Below, piece by piece: positions 43,068 to 53,354 of a stretch of 64,000 nt of DNA. Position numbers and translations under genes: made by a program. The DNA is from Bugula neritina (Eukaryota; Bryozoa; Gymnolaemata; Cheilostomatida; Bugulidae), in NCBI GenBank assembly GCA_964035545.1, contig OZ037767.1, positions 1,554,680-1,618,679 of the forward strand, written 5' to 3'. How positions within the stretch are numbered: the first letter of the stretch is position 1; the number at the start of each line of letters is the position of its first letter. Under the pieces are notes generated by a model that searched no databases, had not been told where the DNA came from, and saw only the letters and a list, made by a program, of their open reading frames with translations.

Positions 43068-46000
43068 CACTACTACTCACCATGTCAACTGGCTCTATAA
43101 CTCTGGTGATTCCGAGAGAAGCCGCAGCATCAAACGCAATTTTGTTGTTAATCTTTATTTCTCGAGAGTTCAAACTTTCGAAATCTCTATAATATAACAT
43201 TGCAACAGTATAAAACTACACTACAACAATACACTACAGTACACTACTACACTACAGTACCTATATACACTACAGTACTACACTTCACTACAGTACTATA
43301 TACTATACAACACATGACACAGTAATGCCCTCACATAAGGTCTGGTCTGTAGTGATGAATGATTGCGCAAAAAGCCATTCCATTTCTCCAGGAAGTAGTG
43401 AAATTAGTGACCTTCACCCCATCGTATGCAGACGTTATCTCTTGAGCCCAGCTGAGCAAGTCAGAACTAGCGTTACTCGCTGTCATGACGACCACTGACT
43501 TCTACATATACAAACCGCTGTGCTAGACAGTATTGAACACTAATAGCAAGTGCCAGAAGTTGTAGAAAATCATATTCAACAAATATCTAGATTATTCGAG
43601 AATAACAACAATATTTATTAGTGTAATTAAATTTGCTAACTAACAGATTAGTAATATTAGACCTTAAGGCACGTAGAGAAGATGACTCCAACTGCTATAT
43701 GAAAATAGTATATATAACACACCATAGTATCAATATGAGATAGTAAGTTATTGGCATCAAAGGCAGTAAGTTACGAGAGAGAGAGAGGGGGGGGAGAGGG
43801 AGAATGAGTCATAAAACGAGAACTTTGAAAATTGTACCTTTACAGGTGTAGGAGTTACAGTGTCTGAAGGTGTAGGAGTTACTGGTGGTACGGTCATTGA
43901 TTCGTCAGGCAAATCAGAACTCTTGTGTTGGAGGAAGCTTGGTGGTGTCTCTTGCGTTGACATAGGTTTACGTGATGGTGGGGGCGTAGAAGGGGGCGTC
44001 CCTATAATGCAAGAGACATTGAAGTGTCACCCGACTCAATAAAATCTTCAAACTATTCGCATATTATTTATTCGTAAAGTATGAGTAAATTATTTGATTA
44101 AAATTAAACTTTAAAACGCTTTTTATCTAGACTTAGCCACTCCACATATAAAACTTTATTAAAAAGTCAATGCAGTATCAACAGAAGTGATAGACTGACT
44201 GAAGTAAGAAGTATAACTCTGGATAAAGTTACATCAGTGAGGAACAGGAAATAATTATTTCATAACTTATACCGGGAAAAATGTTTACAAGTTACTGCAA
44301 ACCTACCAATGTACATTTTAGCGAAAGCACTCTCACGACTACCCATTTCTTTCTCCGAGTCCACTCCATTAAACCGGGTTGTTTCCGCACTATCCACAGG
44401 CATCTCTATAGAATATATCATGGAATGAAATGAGAAACGCATCCGGGCTTCACCTTTCTAGTAAAAGCTAGACTAAGAATGTGAGGAAAGTGATGGAAAA
44501 TATTCAGAATGTGTGTACACTAATAGCTGTTCATCAACACACGTTATTCTCTCCATCATACTCATTGCTGGTGATATGCTGTATGTACCGAGAGTCCATT
44601 GCTAGTTGTATCATTTTTAGTTGTAGTCATGAATGTCACAGTAAACACATAACACTGTTAGAGCAGATATACATGTAGTAAATAATCATATAAATGAAAG
44701 AAGACTCGTGTTTCTGTAATGTAGGCAAGGGTAAGTGGATGTAATGTAGGTCAGGGTAAGTGAATGTAATGTAGGTCAGGGTAAGTGAATGTAATGTAGG
44801 TCAGGGTAAGTGGATGTAATGTAGGTCAGGGTAAGTGAATGTAAACACGTGTATGCTAATAATTATAACTAACAAGTACCCAAAAAAGAGCCCATCTGAG
44901 CTGTAAATGAGGCGAAAGAGCTTGCAGTGTTCTCCAACCCTTCAAAGTCGGCCATGTTGCCAATATCTAGGTCAGCTCCGCCCCCAGCTGAGTCACAACT
45001 CATGAGAGAAGCCACTGAAATCATGTCATCATCTCTGGAAGATATAAAACATAGTTACGAGATAACATCATGACAATATGCTCAAGAGGGAACATGCCGG
45101 AAAACTGGGGATTAAGGGTTTCAACCTGAAGAGAGTGGCTTGTAAACGAGAAACGTTTCAATTGGTGACAAAGTTTTTAAAACACAGACCCAATAAGAAA
45201 ATGAATGAATAACTTGCCACCAATAAAACCTCACCCATCTATTGCATAAATTATTTACAATTTGCTAGCGAAGAAGGGTTATTGTAGATTTTGACAGAAT
45301 TTGATTAGAAAGAGACTTAAAAGTATATTATATAATACAATTGTATTTCAAGACTAAATGAAAATACAGCAGAAAACTTGTCACATGATAAGGTCACATG
45401 GCAAGGTCACCCAGTAAGGTCATATTACAAGGGTCACATGATAAGGTCACATGATGAGGGTCACATGATAAGGTCACATGGTAAGGGTCACATAGCAAGG
45501 TCACATGATGAGGGTCACATAGCAAGGGTAAGATACAGCGCATCAACTTACGTAGCCAGTCCCTCTTTCACCAGAGTGCAGGAAATAGTGAAGGAGAGTC
45601 TAATATACTCGTACTTGTCCGGACTGCATTTTAGCTCTAAGTCTACGTGTCTAGGACTGTTGGTTATGTTGGCGTAATTCTTCATATTCATTTTCATCAT
45701 TGCAATCTGCTTCCTTTTACCACCTTGATCAACCTTAAAATAGAACAGGGTTAACCTTACAATAGAGCAGTCAGTCTTAAAATAGAACATAATAATTGTA
45801 TCACACATATGAAGCATAAGAACCGGTTCCAATATAACACACCCTCAGCCCACAACATATAAATATATAAATAATGTAAGTATATAATACCATATGATAT
45901 ATGATACCAAGTATAATGTTACAACTACAAGCTAGCAATGTCTTATCTCCATAATACTATTAGTCAATATCATTCTCACCGACTCCACATAGAAGGTCCA

Positions 46001-47034
46001 ATCTTTATCTTCAAACTCCTCCTCTCTAGGTTGGCGATACAGAGTAATAGTACTGGACACATTCTCAGGGGTGCTGAAGTCTACCCTCCCTAATGTACTG
46101 TCATTAAGTGAGGAAACCCAGCTATGCTCCTTCAACAAGTGAAACCCACAACTAACAGCAAAGTGAGAGAAGTGCTTAATAAAATATATCAGTTAAAAAC
46201 CAAGGTTCATGCAAGTGATACAAGGTTCTTACTTTGGTTCGGATGTTACGATTTCGTCGAGTCCAGTTAATACACAATTTTGACGGACGCCTGCAGTCAA
46301 CAAAGTAAAATTAAAAAGCAAACAGATGGAAACAGAATGGAGAAGTGGGAAAGAAATACTTGTTTTCCTACAGCTGAGTTTAAACCAAATTACTGAGAAA
46401 TGTCAGCCCCAATGCACTACCAGACTAGCCTATAAATTCAGAGGAATACTTAGCTGTATTTCTACTTAGTAGTATATTATATAGATCAGGGTACTCTGTA
46501 CTCCCAACCAGCTCAACACTCCATCACTTAGTGGTACCTTAGTCTAAGATATATTTCACATCACTGACTATTTAGTGTCAAACCCTATTGTAAGTAAATG
46601 GTAATTCAAATGAACGTTCTAATAACGTGAAACATAAGGGTTTAGCAAACGGGGGTGATATAAATCAGGAAATCAACTGTTAATAACAAGTATAGCTAAC
46701 AGCTAAATATTGGGCATTAGTTTTAGCTGTAAATATATACTTTGTATTTACTAAAAACTGGCAGCTGAAATAACTTAGTATAAGTCTAAACTTACATTTA
46801 AACCTATTTTACCTTTCTAGCATTAGTATATAGTATGATTGCTCAATCTTCATATCCCAATATTATAATGAAAATATAAATGCAAACATAAAACACAAAT
46901 TAAGATCCAAAATTATAACTAATAAACTACCATTTTGACTTGCAACACTTCACTGTCAAATCATGATAGGAGATGACAAAAGAGAATTTAGAGGCATGTT
47001 TGCCTCGTCTCTGTAGTCGTTTCCACACACCCAT
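29145..47034 (-). CDS. EHBP1: EH domain-binding protein 1 (NT-C2, CH, bMERB, CaaX)
   Basis: Twenty exons chain in phase to about 974 residues: 47034-46931, 46290-46233, 46129-45980, 45733-45552, 45034-44880, 44405-44307, 44001-43838, 43501-43335, 43186-43081, 42658-42533, 42226-41924, 41274-40842, 40708-40677, 39711-39513, 39377-39232, 38933-38816, 38699-38603, 38166-38093, 37809-37695 and 29241-29145. EHBP1 links EHD proteins and Rab8/10 to actin in endocytic recycling. Domains: NT-C2 (about 1-170; [25 protein letters not shown]), calponin homology (about 315-420; [31 protein letters not shown]), an EH-binding NPF (552-554), an APPTS-rich repeat, [13 protein letters not shown], and bMERB (about 809-960; [50 protein letters not shown]). 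The last exon ends in the CaaX box CLIQ, like human CVLQ. Human EHBP1 is longer (about 1231). Confidence 0.95.
29242..37694 (-). other. EHBP1 last intron, 8.45 kb
   Basis: By far the longest intron in the window. It separates the last bMERB exon (donor CAGAG|gtaagt at 37694) from the CaaX exon (acceptor ctatgtag at 29242). It contains a (CTGT)n run and no other recognisable exon. Given the neighbouring OTX gene it may carry OTX enhancers (inference). Minor open frames at 34208-34528 and 35633-35962 look random. Confidence 0.7.
32604..32633. repeat. (CTGT)n microsatellite
   Basis: About seven perfect CTGT units inside the EHBP1 last intron. Confidence 0.95.
38205..38600 (-). repeat. ~20-bp minisatellite at the EHBP1 intron 17 donor
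   Basis: About 19 imperfect copies, read on the minus strand as GTACGTGTTACTGTRTAGTA. The exon 17 donor context (TTACT|gtacgtac) resembles the repeat unit, so the array may have grown from the splice junction. Confidence 0.9.
39745..40168. mobile_element. MITE-like non-autonomous DNA transposon in EHBP1 intron 13
   Basis: The two ends are inverted: AGCGTAGGGCCACACAACG on the left and, reverse-complemented, AGCGTAGGCCACATGACG on the right. A second inner inverted pair, GAGAAAACCCGTTT / AAATGGGTTTTCTC, gives terminal arms of about 55 bp. The element is about 425 bp, has no transposase, and is flanked by TA/TAA-like bases, so the target duplication is uncertain. Confidence 0.8.
40899..41160 (-). 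repeat. EHBP1: 33-bp coding minisatellite in EHBP1 exon 12
   Basis: About eight 33-bp units encode 11-residue [11 protein letters not shown] / [11 protein letters not shown] repeats, alternating in a 66-bp higher-order period. The tract lies just C-terminal to the NPF motif in the disordered linker. Confidence 0.92.
41629..41795 (-). repeat. 33-35-bp minisatellite in EHBP1 intron 11
   Basis: Five copies. On the sense (minus) strand each unit carries GTGGGTATTCG and CAAGGTAAT, and the intron itself begins GTGGGTACTGCG, a similar word. Confidence 0.9.
42713..43078 (-). repeat. (AGT)n trinucleotide expansion at the EHBP1 intron 9 donor
   Basis: About 365 bp of nearly pure AGT (TAC on the plus strand). 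It begins within the donor itself: GACATG|gtgagtagtagtgg. It fills almost the whole intron up to the exon 10 acceptor region. Confidence 0.97.
43205..43315. repeat. ACTACAGTAC-rich simple repeat in EHBP1 intron 8
   Basis: Irregular tandem CTACACTACAGTA words just upstream (sense strand) of the exon 9 acceptor. Confidence 0.8.
44724..44842 (-). repeat. 25-bp minisatellite in EHBP1 intron 5
   Basis: Five near-identical copies, plus-strand unit GTAATGTAGGTCAGGGTAAG followed by TGAAT or TGGAT. The array starts about 40 nt after the exon 5 donor. Confidence 0.92.
45378..45535 (-). repeat. 15-16-bp CATGTGACCTTA minisatellite in EHBP1 intron 4
   Basis: About ten copies. On the minus strand the unit is CATGTGACCTTAT or CATGTGACCCTCAT. 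The array begins about 16 nt after the exon 4 donor. Confidence 0.9.
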
Positions 47035-48999
47035 CACTCCTTCCTAGCCTCAGAACTGGCGCTTCATTTAGACTGTACTAAAAATATAACACATTGTTAG
47101 GAACCTTTCACAATTGGTGAGAATTGCTATATATCTGTACACTTATTACATCAAATTACATATTTATTAAAACCAAATTACAAGTTACTTTAACAATTAG
47201 TAACAGTACTAGCACCAGTACTAGTAGCTTAGTAACTCATAAAATCTGACTAAGCATAATACCATTAGTTAACTTGTGAGTAATGACTTATATCTACAAG
47301 TACAACTTATAGCCATAGTTGCATCATCATATCATTGATTGCTGCATGATTATAATCAATAAATTTAAATCCACAAACTTCAATTATATTAATTTAATTA
47401 TTATCAATTATTTTGATTTGGTACTTATTTTACACGTACTATCAGTATTTTAGACTAACATTTTTAAATTCACAGTCATTACTATCAATACTATGTAATT
47501 ATAATTTAATTTGATTAACGTTTTGGAAAACTATTCAATTATTTTTATCATCTAAAATAAATAGCATAACAGAAGTCCTTAAAATGAAAACAATTTATAA
47601 TTAACTATTACCAATGGTGCTGTTTATATCATTTACAGTCATAATCTCAATTAAAATGAAAAGGGTCTTTAGGTGAGCTCACTGAATGTGCCTTAAATCT
47701 TGCTGGGAGCATGGCTTGGGGCTAATTGATATGACACGGGCAATTACAACTGTGTGTTTTTCTTAACATGGGACAACAGAGGCTCTTTTTAACATGACCT
47801 GTTAAATTCAATCACATTTTTCAATACTGTTGTAGCTATACTACTTTAACTAAGAAGTTTTACAACTTATCAAGTTCAAGATGAAGATCAAGAAGTAAAA
47901 GATGATTAGTATCACTATGAATATCATTACCAATAATTATCATTATAATTCACACTTAATCTTATACAATCACCATAGGTAACAATAATTATAAAGCCTA
48001 TGGGCTATGGCTATGCCTATTCAATTGTCATGCTATAAAGTTAAACATGTTGATTCTTAAATATAGCCATAAGTATATTACATAATGATAATAATATTAT
48101 TATTAATTATTATAATTTACTTTTACTTACTAACAGGTTTAGTGATTCAAATTAGTATTACACTTTACAAATATTTAGTTTTACAGAGCTGGAGGTAAAA
48201 GTACTAGTAGAACTAGAACTAGAAGAGTAGAAGTAGAACTACATATTAAAATCCAACATGAATATTCAAAAACATCTATAGGATTTTATTTCAAAAGCAC
48301 TCAGAAAACATTGAAGTGATAATAAATGTTTTCATTATGATTGTAAAATAGAATCCTTTGAATAATTCGATTATTACTATTACTATTACTATTACTATTA
48401 GCACACTATGATTATCATAATCATCATAATCAACATCGAGTCCGATGTTTATCAATATAATTTTGAAAATATGGAAACAAGAATCGTAAAAAAATAGCAT
48501 TAAGCTATCGGAAGAACTTCGGAGATTTCAACGCTACTTCTTCAACATGTTCTCGAAATAAGTCTTCAACTAATTTTGACAACACGAGCTTGGACTTTTT
48601 CAAAAATTAGAATAGCTTTTTAGAATAGCTGGCTGTTTTTAATTTCATGCTAAATTACTTAATTGGTTCTTAAACACAATAATTATAATGTTACATTGAA
48701 ATTCAACAGACTTTAAAAATCATCATCTGTAATTGTTATGATTAGCTGGCAGGAGAAGTATTTTTCTTAGTAATAATTGCAAAATCATTACAGCTTGAGC
48801 TATAACTATAACTATAAGTATAACACTCACACTGTTAGTGTTACTGTTACTCAATTAGTCATTAGTGTTATACTTATATTATTAACAGTAGCTTATAAGC
48901 CATACGCTGATAAGGTAAATTTAATGCATTCCTTCACCTTGAGTTTGAAGTTATTGAATAAGTTATTGTAATTTTTAATTAAAGTTAAATTATAATACT

Positions 49000-49215
49000 A
49001 ATACTAATAGTAATAGTAATAGTAAATGTAATACTAATACTAATAGTAATGGTTATACTTATAGTTATAGGGATAGTATTACTAATAGTAATAGTAATAC
49101 TATTAGTATTACTATTACTATTAGTAACAGTATTATTAATAGTAATACTTATAGTTATACTAATACTTATACTTATAGTTATAGTCATAGTGATAGTGAT
49201 ACTTATAGTTATAGT
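49000..49215. repeat. 6-bp ATTAGT/ATAGTA simple repeat
   Basis: Dense TAATAGTAATACTA words on both strands for about 215 bp, directly left of the long palindrome. Confidence 0.85.
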
Positions 49216-49240
49216 AAAACTAATACATTAACTTGTACTT

Positions 49241-49523
49241 AAATGTATTCATAATCGCACTAGTAACTTTTCATATTTTCAGCTTTCACTTACTTTATTA
49301 AATTTAGGTTGATTCCGGGTGGATCAGTGTGAGTATCAGTAAATATAAATATATGACTAAGTATTATTATAAGTATAACTAACCTATGTTTATAGTAATA
49401 CTTAGTCTTATACTTATATTTAGTAATTTGCTGATACTCACACTGATACACTCGGCATCAAATTAAAGTTAATAGAAAAGCTGAAAATATGAAAAGTTAC
49501 TGTTACGATTATGGATACATTTT
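49241..49523. repeat. 283-bp imperfect palindrome upstream of LAP1-like gene A
   Basis: Left arm words recur in order, inverted, in the right arm: AAATGTATTCATAATCG, GTAACTTTTCATATTTTCAG, TCAGTGTGAGTATCAG and GACTAAGTATTA. Arms are about 130 bp and the centre is near 49382. It may be a MITE or a hairpin-forming promoter/5' UTR element. Confidence 0.88.
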
Positions 49524-49568
49524 TATATACCTATGTTTCTCATCTTTATAGATAGAATTTTGTAGACA

Positions 49569-52500
49569 ATGGAGACTCGGTCAGGAAGAAAGTCTCAAAA
49601 CCAACCTCCTGGGTAATGAATTATTACTTAACTATTGAAAAATCAACAATTTCCTAAACTTGATAAAGTTTTTTTCTTTACTGAATTGTGCTTTAATGTG
49701 TTTTGTATTGTTTTAGTTCAAGCAAAAAGGAAAGGCGAAGTAGATCAATAGCAAAATCAGCTTCAAGGTCACCCACAAAATCAGCTTCAAGGTCACCCAC
49801 AAAATCAGCTTCAAGGTCACCCACAAAATCGCCTTCAAGGTCACCCTCAAAATCAACATCAAAACCACCAAAAGTGCACAATGTCTCTAATGCAGCAAAC
49901 GAAGAAATTTTTGCACAAGGCAAGTCAAAATATTAAAAACTTTTAGCAAGACAAGTTCGGCATTACTTTCAAACCCTCGTATGTTGAATATTTAATATAT
50001 TCAACCTTCATCAGTTTTATGCTTAAATATCTTTTCTTGGCACATTAGAAAGTTTTCTTGATGTAGTTATTTTCATAAACTTTTCTACAAATCACGAAGT
50101 TCGGGTTTTTCAATTGTAGCTGACAACTTTACGCCTAAGCGTCGGCGTTCTTTACATCCTGAAGCAGGTAAAAAGGGTAGATCTCAGTCTAAGATCAGAT
50201 CCAAATGATTTTTCATTCTATCACTAGTAACTAGGAGTGCTTTCAATATCTCTGTGTACATAGAGAATATGGTTGTGAGCTGTTTGGTAACATCATGAGA
50301 GAGGTTAAAAGGTCAAGTAGTCCATGACTCAACCCAGCTAGTCTATGCATAGGGATTGTGAAAGTGCTCTAAAGTTTTTTCTAATTTTGCATGTATTTAA
50401 TGTCACATGCTTTGTTGATTTACAGTTGAAATTTCGCAGTGTACAATTACTTATAAAATAGCCACTATTTTGAGTACCATGCAATGACTGTTATCCTCTG
50501 CTATCAGCTCAACTAGTTGCTCATTTCCTGGCACATCTCTAAATTCTTCCTGAATGAATCACAGTTAATCCAATTATTAGAATTAATTTTTAATTTTGCT
50601 AAAATCAATTCCAGCTGCCTTCTTGCTGATTGGCTGCCTTTCAATGTTATCTCAGAATAAACACTTACTCTCCCAGTACACTTACTCTTCTTATTCACGT
50701 GTAAGTATAACTTACTCTCTCCGTACATGTGTACACTGTTCTTGTTGCGTTTTAGCTTCTGATAGTTCCACAGACCGTAGTGAAACTGCAACCACGTCTG
50801 CAGTGTCCACGAAGGTCAAGGACTCTCCGAGCTTGGCAGCAAAGCTCTGGATGACGGCAGCAAAGCTCTGGATGACGGCTGCAAAGCTCTGGATGACGGC
50901 TGCAAAGCTGTCACCTTTAAAGCACTCCGTTTCAACATCCGTAGTCATCGTAGTCATGGCCATAGCTGTAGTTCCCATCACAATTGCCATCATCATATTT
51001 ATTCCTCAGTAAGTTCAAATTTGCGAGTGAAATTGAACTTTAAGTTTGAATAGAATTATCATTGCCTCATGGAAGTCCATCAAAGATTGTTATTAGATTT
51101 GATCAATTGTTAAACTCAATAGCATAAGTTTCATGGCTAATTTTGTTTACTTGACATATACTAAACTGTGGCAAGATTGTTGGTTATTTTAGACCCATGT
51201 TTACAGGTAGCCCCCTCTCCCCACTATCTATGGGTGGAGATTTGCTATACTATTTCTATGTAATAGAGTAGATACAGTTATATAGTATGTCATGGTGACA
51301 TGGGGTATTATGATTATGCTGAAGTATTTCTTTTATATAGAGAAGATTTATAATTTATATTGACATAGTGTATTTGTTGGTGAATGCCTTATTATATAAA
51401 GAACTGTACTAGTCTCCGTCTGTTCTAGGTTGGCCTATCCAGCACCAAAGGAAATCACTCAACCGAAACACTCAATAGAAGAAATCAAACGCTTGAGTGA
51501 AAGTTTCTTTCCTCCCCAATCTAATAGATTTTGGAAAATAATAACGTCAAGTGTAAATAGTTTCTCTTTTGTTAATATGTAGCTGGGTGGCTTTTGTGTC
51601 TTTATTTATTTTAGTCTAAGTTCTACTTGATCCCAACCTTTTCATTTAACTCTCAAATATTTGAATAACTGAGGGTTCTGTAAACATATATACATGCAGT
51701 ATATACAAATTATATATATGCAGTACATGCAGTTTACATGTTCTGTAAACATGCAGTATATACAAGGCATGTCACTGTTTGTACACTAGAACATTGTTTA
51801 ACTCTAAATATTAGATATCCTAATGCTTTATCTTATTGGCATAGTATGTATAGTAGATAAAGTAAGTACAATAAGTGCAGTAAGTATAGTAAGTACAGTA
51901 GTTTTTATATAATAAGTATAGTAGGTATAGTAAGTATAGCATTGATAGTGAGTATAATATAGTAAGTATAGTACTTATAGTATAGTATTTTTGGTATAGT
52001 ATTAAAGTATGTATAGTACGTATAGCATGTATAGTGTGTATAGCATGTATAGTGTGTATAGCATGTATAGTATGTATAGTGTGTATAGTACGTATAGTAG
52101 GTATAGTGTGTATAGTACGTATAGCATGTATAGTGTGTATAGCATGTATAGTGTGTATAGCATGTATAGTGTGTATAGTACGTATAGTAGGTATAGTGTG
52201 TATAGTATGTATAGTACGTATAGTAGGTATGGTGTGTATAGTACGTATAGTAGGTATAGTGTGTATAGTACGTATAGTATGTATGACTTTAGGTTCGCAG
52301 TGCCACAAATCCAAAAGGAAGTGGTCGGCCATCTTGTATTTTGTTTACAACCGACTCTGAAAGTATGGCCACAGCTCAAGGTGTAAATTCTCTTGCAGAC
52401 GTAATTGAGAATATATTTGACTCTGGCAAGGCTCTTAGTATATACGGTAAGTAATAAGTAAGTATATACTGTAAGTAATAAGTAAGTATATACTGTAAGT

Positions 52501-53354
52501 AATAAGTAAGTATATACAGTAAGTCCTCCCACTGTGAAATTAAGACATTATGAATTAAATGGTGTCCCAAGTTTAAAGGAAGTCTTCTTGCCATGTTGCT
52601 GCAGGGGCGGATCATAGAGGGGGTGGTCACAGAACTGCTGTAGATGAGAAGCTATCTGAGTGGTTTGGTGGTGGAAACAGAGTGGCCGTGTTACATGATA
52701 TAGACATGTTCACTGTGGAGACGGCAAAGTTATTTTACAAGTTAGTTCTAATAGGAATGTCTTGTTTTGGGAGTTGTGTTCTAGCAGGGTGGGGGCTCTA
52801 GATAAATGTGGTGCCTTGGCTATATCGACTAAATCACAATGAAAGGTTTCAAATAGTCGAGCATTTTTATTGAAACAACTTCAATTTACTAGTCAATAAT
52901 TTGATAGATTAAATTCCTTCTAACCATAGACTGAGCTCTACATTGGAAGAGGTACTAAAAGTAGCATAACTCCCCAGTGTTTATAAGTCATGTTAGAGTT
53001 TAGAGCACTCATCTTTGTTTTACTGAGTAGTAGTAGAACTAATGGCAGCAGCAGTAGTAGTAGTAGTTACCATGCTGCTATAACTATGCTGTTGTCACTA
53101 TGCTGTTGTTACTAAGCTGCTGTCACATGTATTTTTGCAGATTTTGTGATGATAATCCCGACCCGGTATTCCCCGGTAGCGTGCTCCTTCTCACTGTCAG
53201 CTATAAGCCTGGCTATACTCTGGACAAATACTGGATAGACAATGTACTTAGAGATCATTGGTCTAATGAGGAAGACGTGGTGGGCCCATTGCTCTCTAGA
53301 GTTGGTAACAGTGTTAATGTGATAAAGAGTGCTAATGCTACTGAAACTCAGTGA
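49569..53354 (+). CDS. TOR1AIP: LAP1/LULL1-like torsin cofactor A (basic nuclear tail)
   Basis: Eight exons, 49569-49612, 49717-49919, 50120-50167, 50756-51008, 51429-51552, 52293-52446, 52605-52740 and 53141-53354, give 391 residues. LAP1 and LULL1 activate torsin AAA+ ATPases in the nuclear-envelope/ER lumen. N-terminal residues 1-100 are basic with SASRSPTK repeats and PKRRRS, reminiscent of the RS region of lamin B receptor. KLWMTAA occurs three times before one membrane helix (about 160-181, VVIVVMAIAVVPITIAIII). The luminal domain has FFPPQSNRFWK, RPSCILFTTD, VAVLHDIDMF, AKLFYKFCDDN and LLLTVSY. In PLLSRVG, R374 aligns with the LAP1 arginine finger (R563 in human WSRI). Intron 2 is GC-AG. 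Identification is by resemblance of the luminal domain to human LAP1. A polyadenylation signal lies at 53575. Confidence 0.85.
49748..49853 (+). repeat. 24-bp coding repeat in LAP1-like gene A
   Basis: About four copies of a 24-bp unit encode SASRSPTK or SPSRSPSK, making the nuclear tail strongly basic. Confidence 0.9.
50838..50912 (+). repeat. 21-bp coding repeat next to the gene A membrane helix
   Basis: Three near-identical units encode AAKLWMT, placed on the nucleoplasmic side about 10 residues before the membrane segment. Confidence 0.92.
51840..52285 (+). repeat. GTATAGT minisatellite in gene A intron 5
   Basis: About 445 bp of GTATAGTRYGTATAG units, ending only about 7 nt before the exon 6 acceptor (gactttag), so there is little room for a polypyrimidine tract. 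Confidence 0.92.
52437..52526 (+). repeat. 24-bp repeat duplicating the gene A exon 6 splice donor
   Basis: The last 10 exon bases and first 14 intron bases (AGTATATACG|gtaagtaataagta) form the first of almost four tandem 24-bp copies, so GTAAGTA is repeated downstream as alternative donors. Confidence 0.93.

Larger units (their letters stand above)
47035..49568. other. Divergent intergenic region, EHBP1 / LAP1-like gene A
   Basis: No coding exon seen. AT-rich, with TAATAGTAATAC-type hexanucleotide repeats at about 49000-49215, a smaller inverted repeat at about 48795-48890, and a long palindrome at 49241-49523 ending about 45 bp before the gene A start codon. Confidence 0.5.

Noticed and set aside
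42609-43200. Long minus-strand open frames of poly-Val and poly-Ser
   Set aside because: They are translations of the (AGT)n intron microsatellite; only the first ~35 codons of one frame are EHBP1 exon 9.
50168-50210. Read-through of gene A exon 3 into a basic tail
   Set aside because: The gtaaaa donor at 50168 keeps phase into the membrane-helix exon, so the read-through is at most a minor isoform.
52002-52532. Open frames of TIHTI / YSMYSV type on both strands
   Set aside because: Generated by the GTATAGT minisatellite in intron 5 of LAP1-like gene A.
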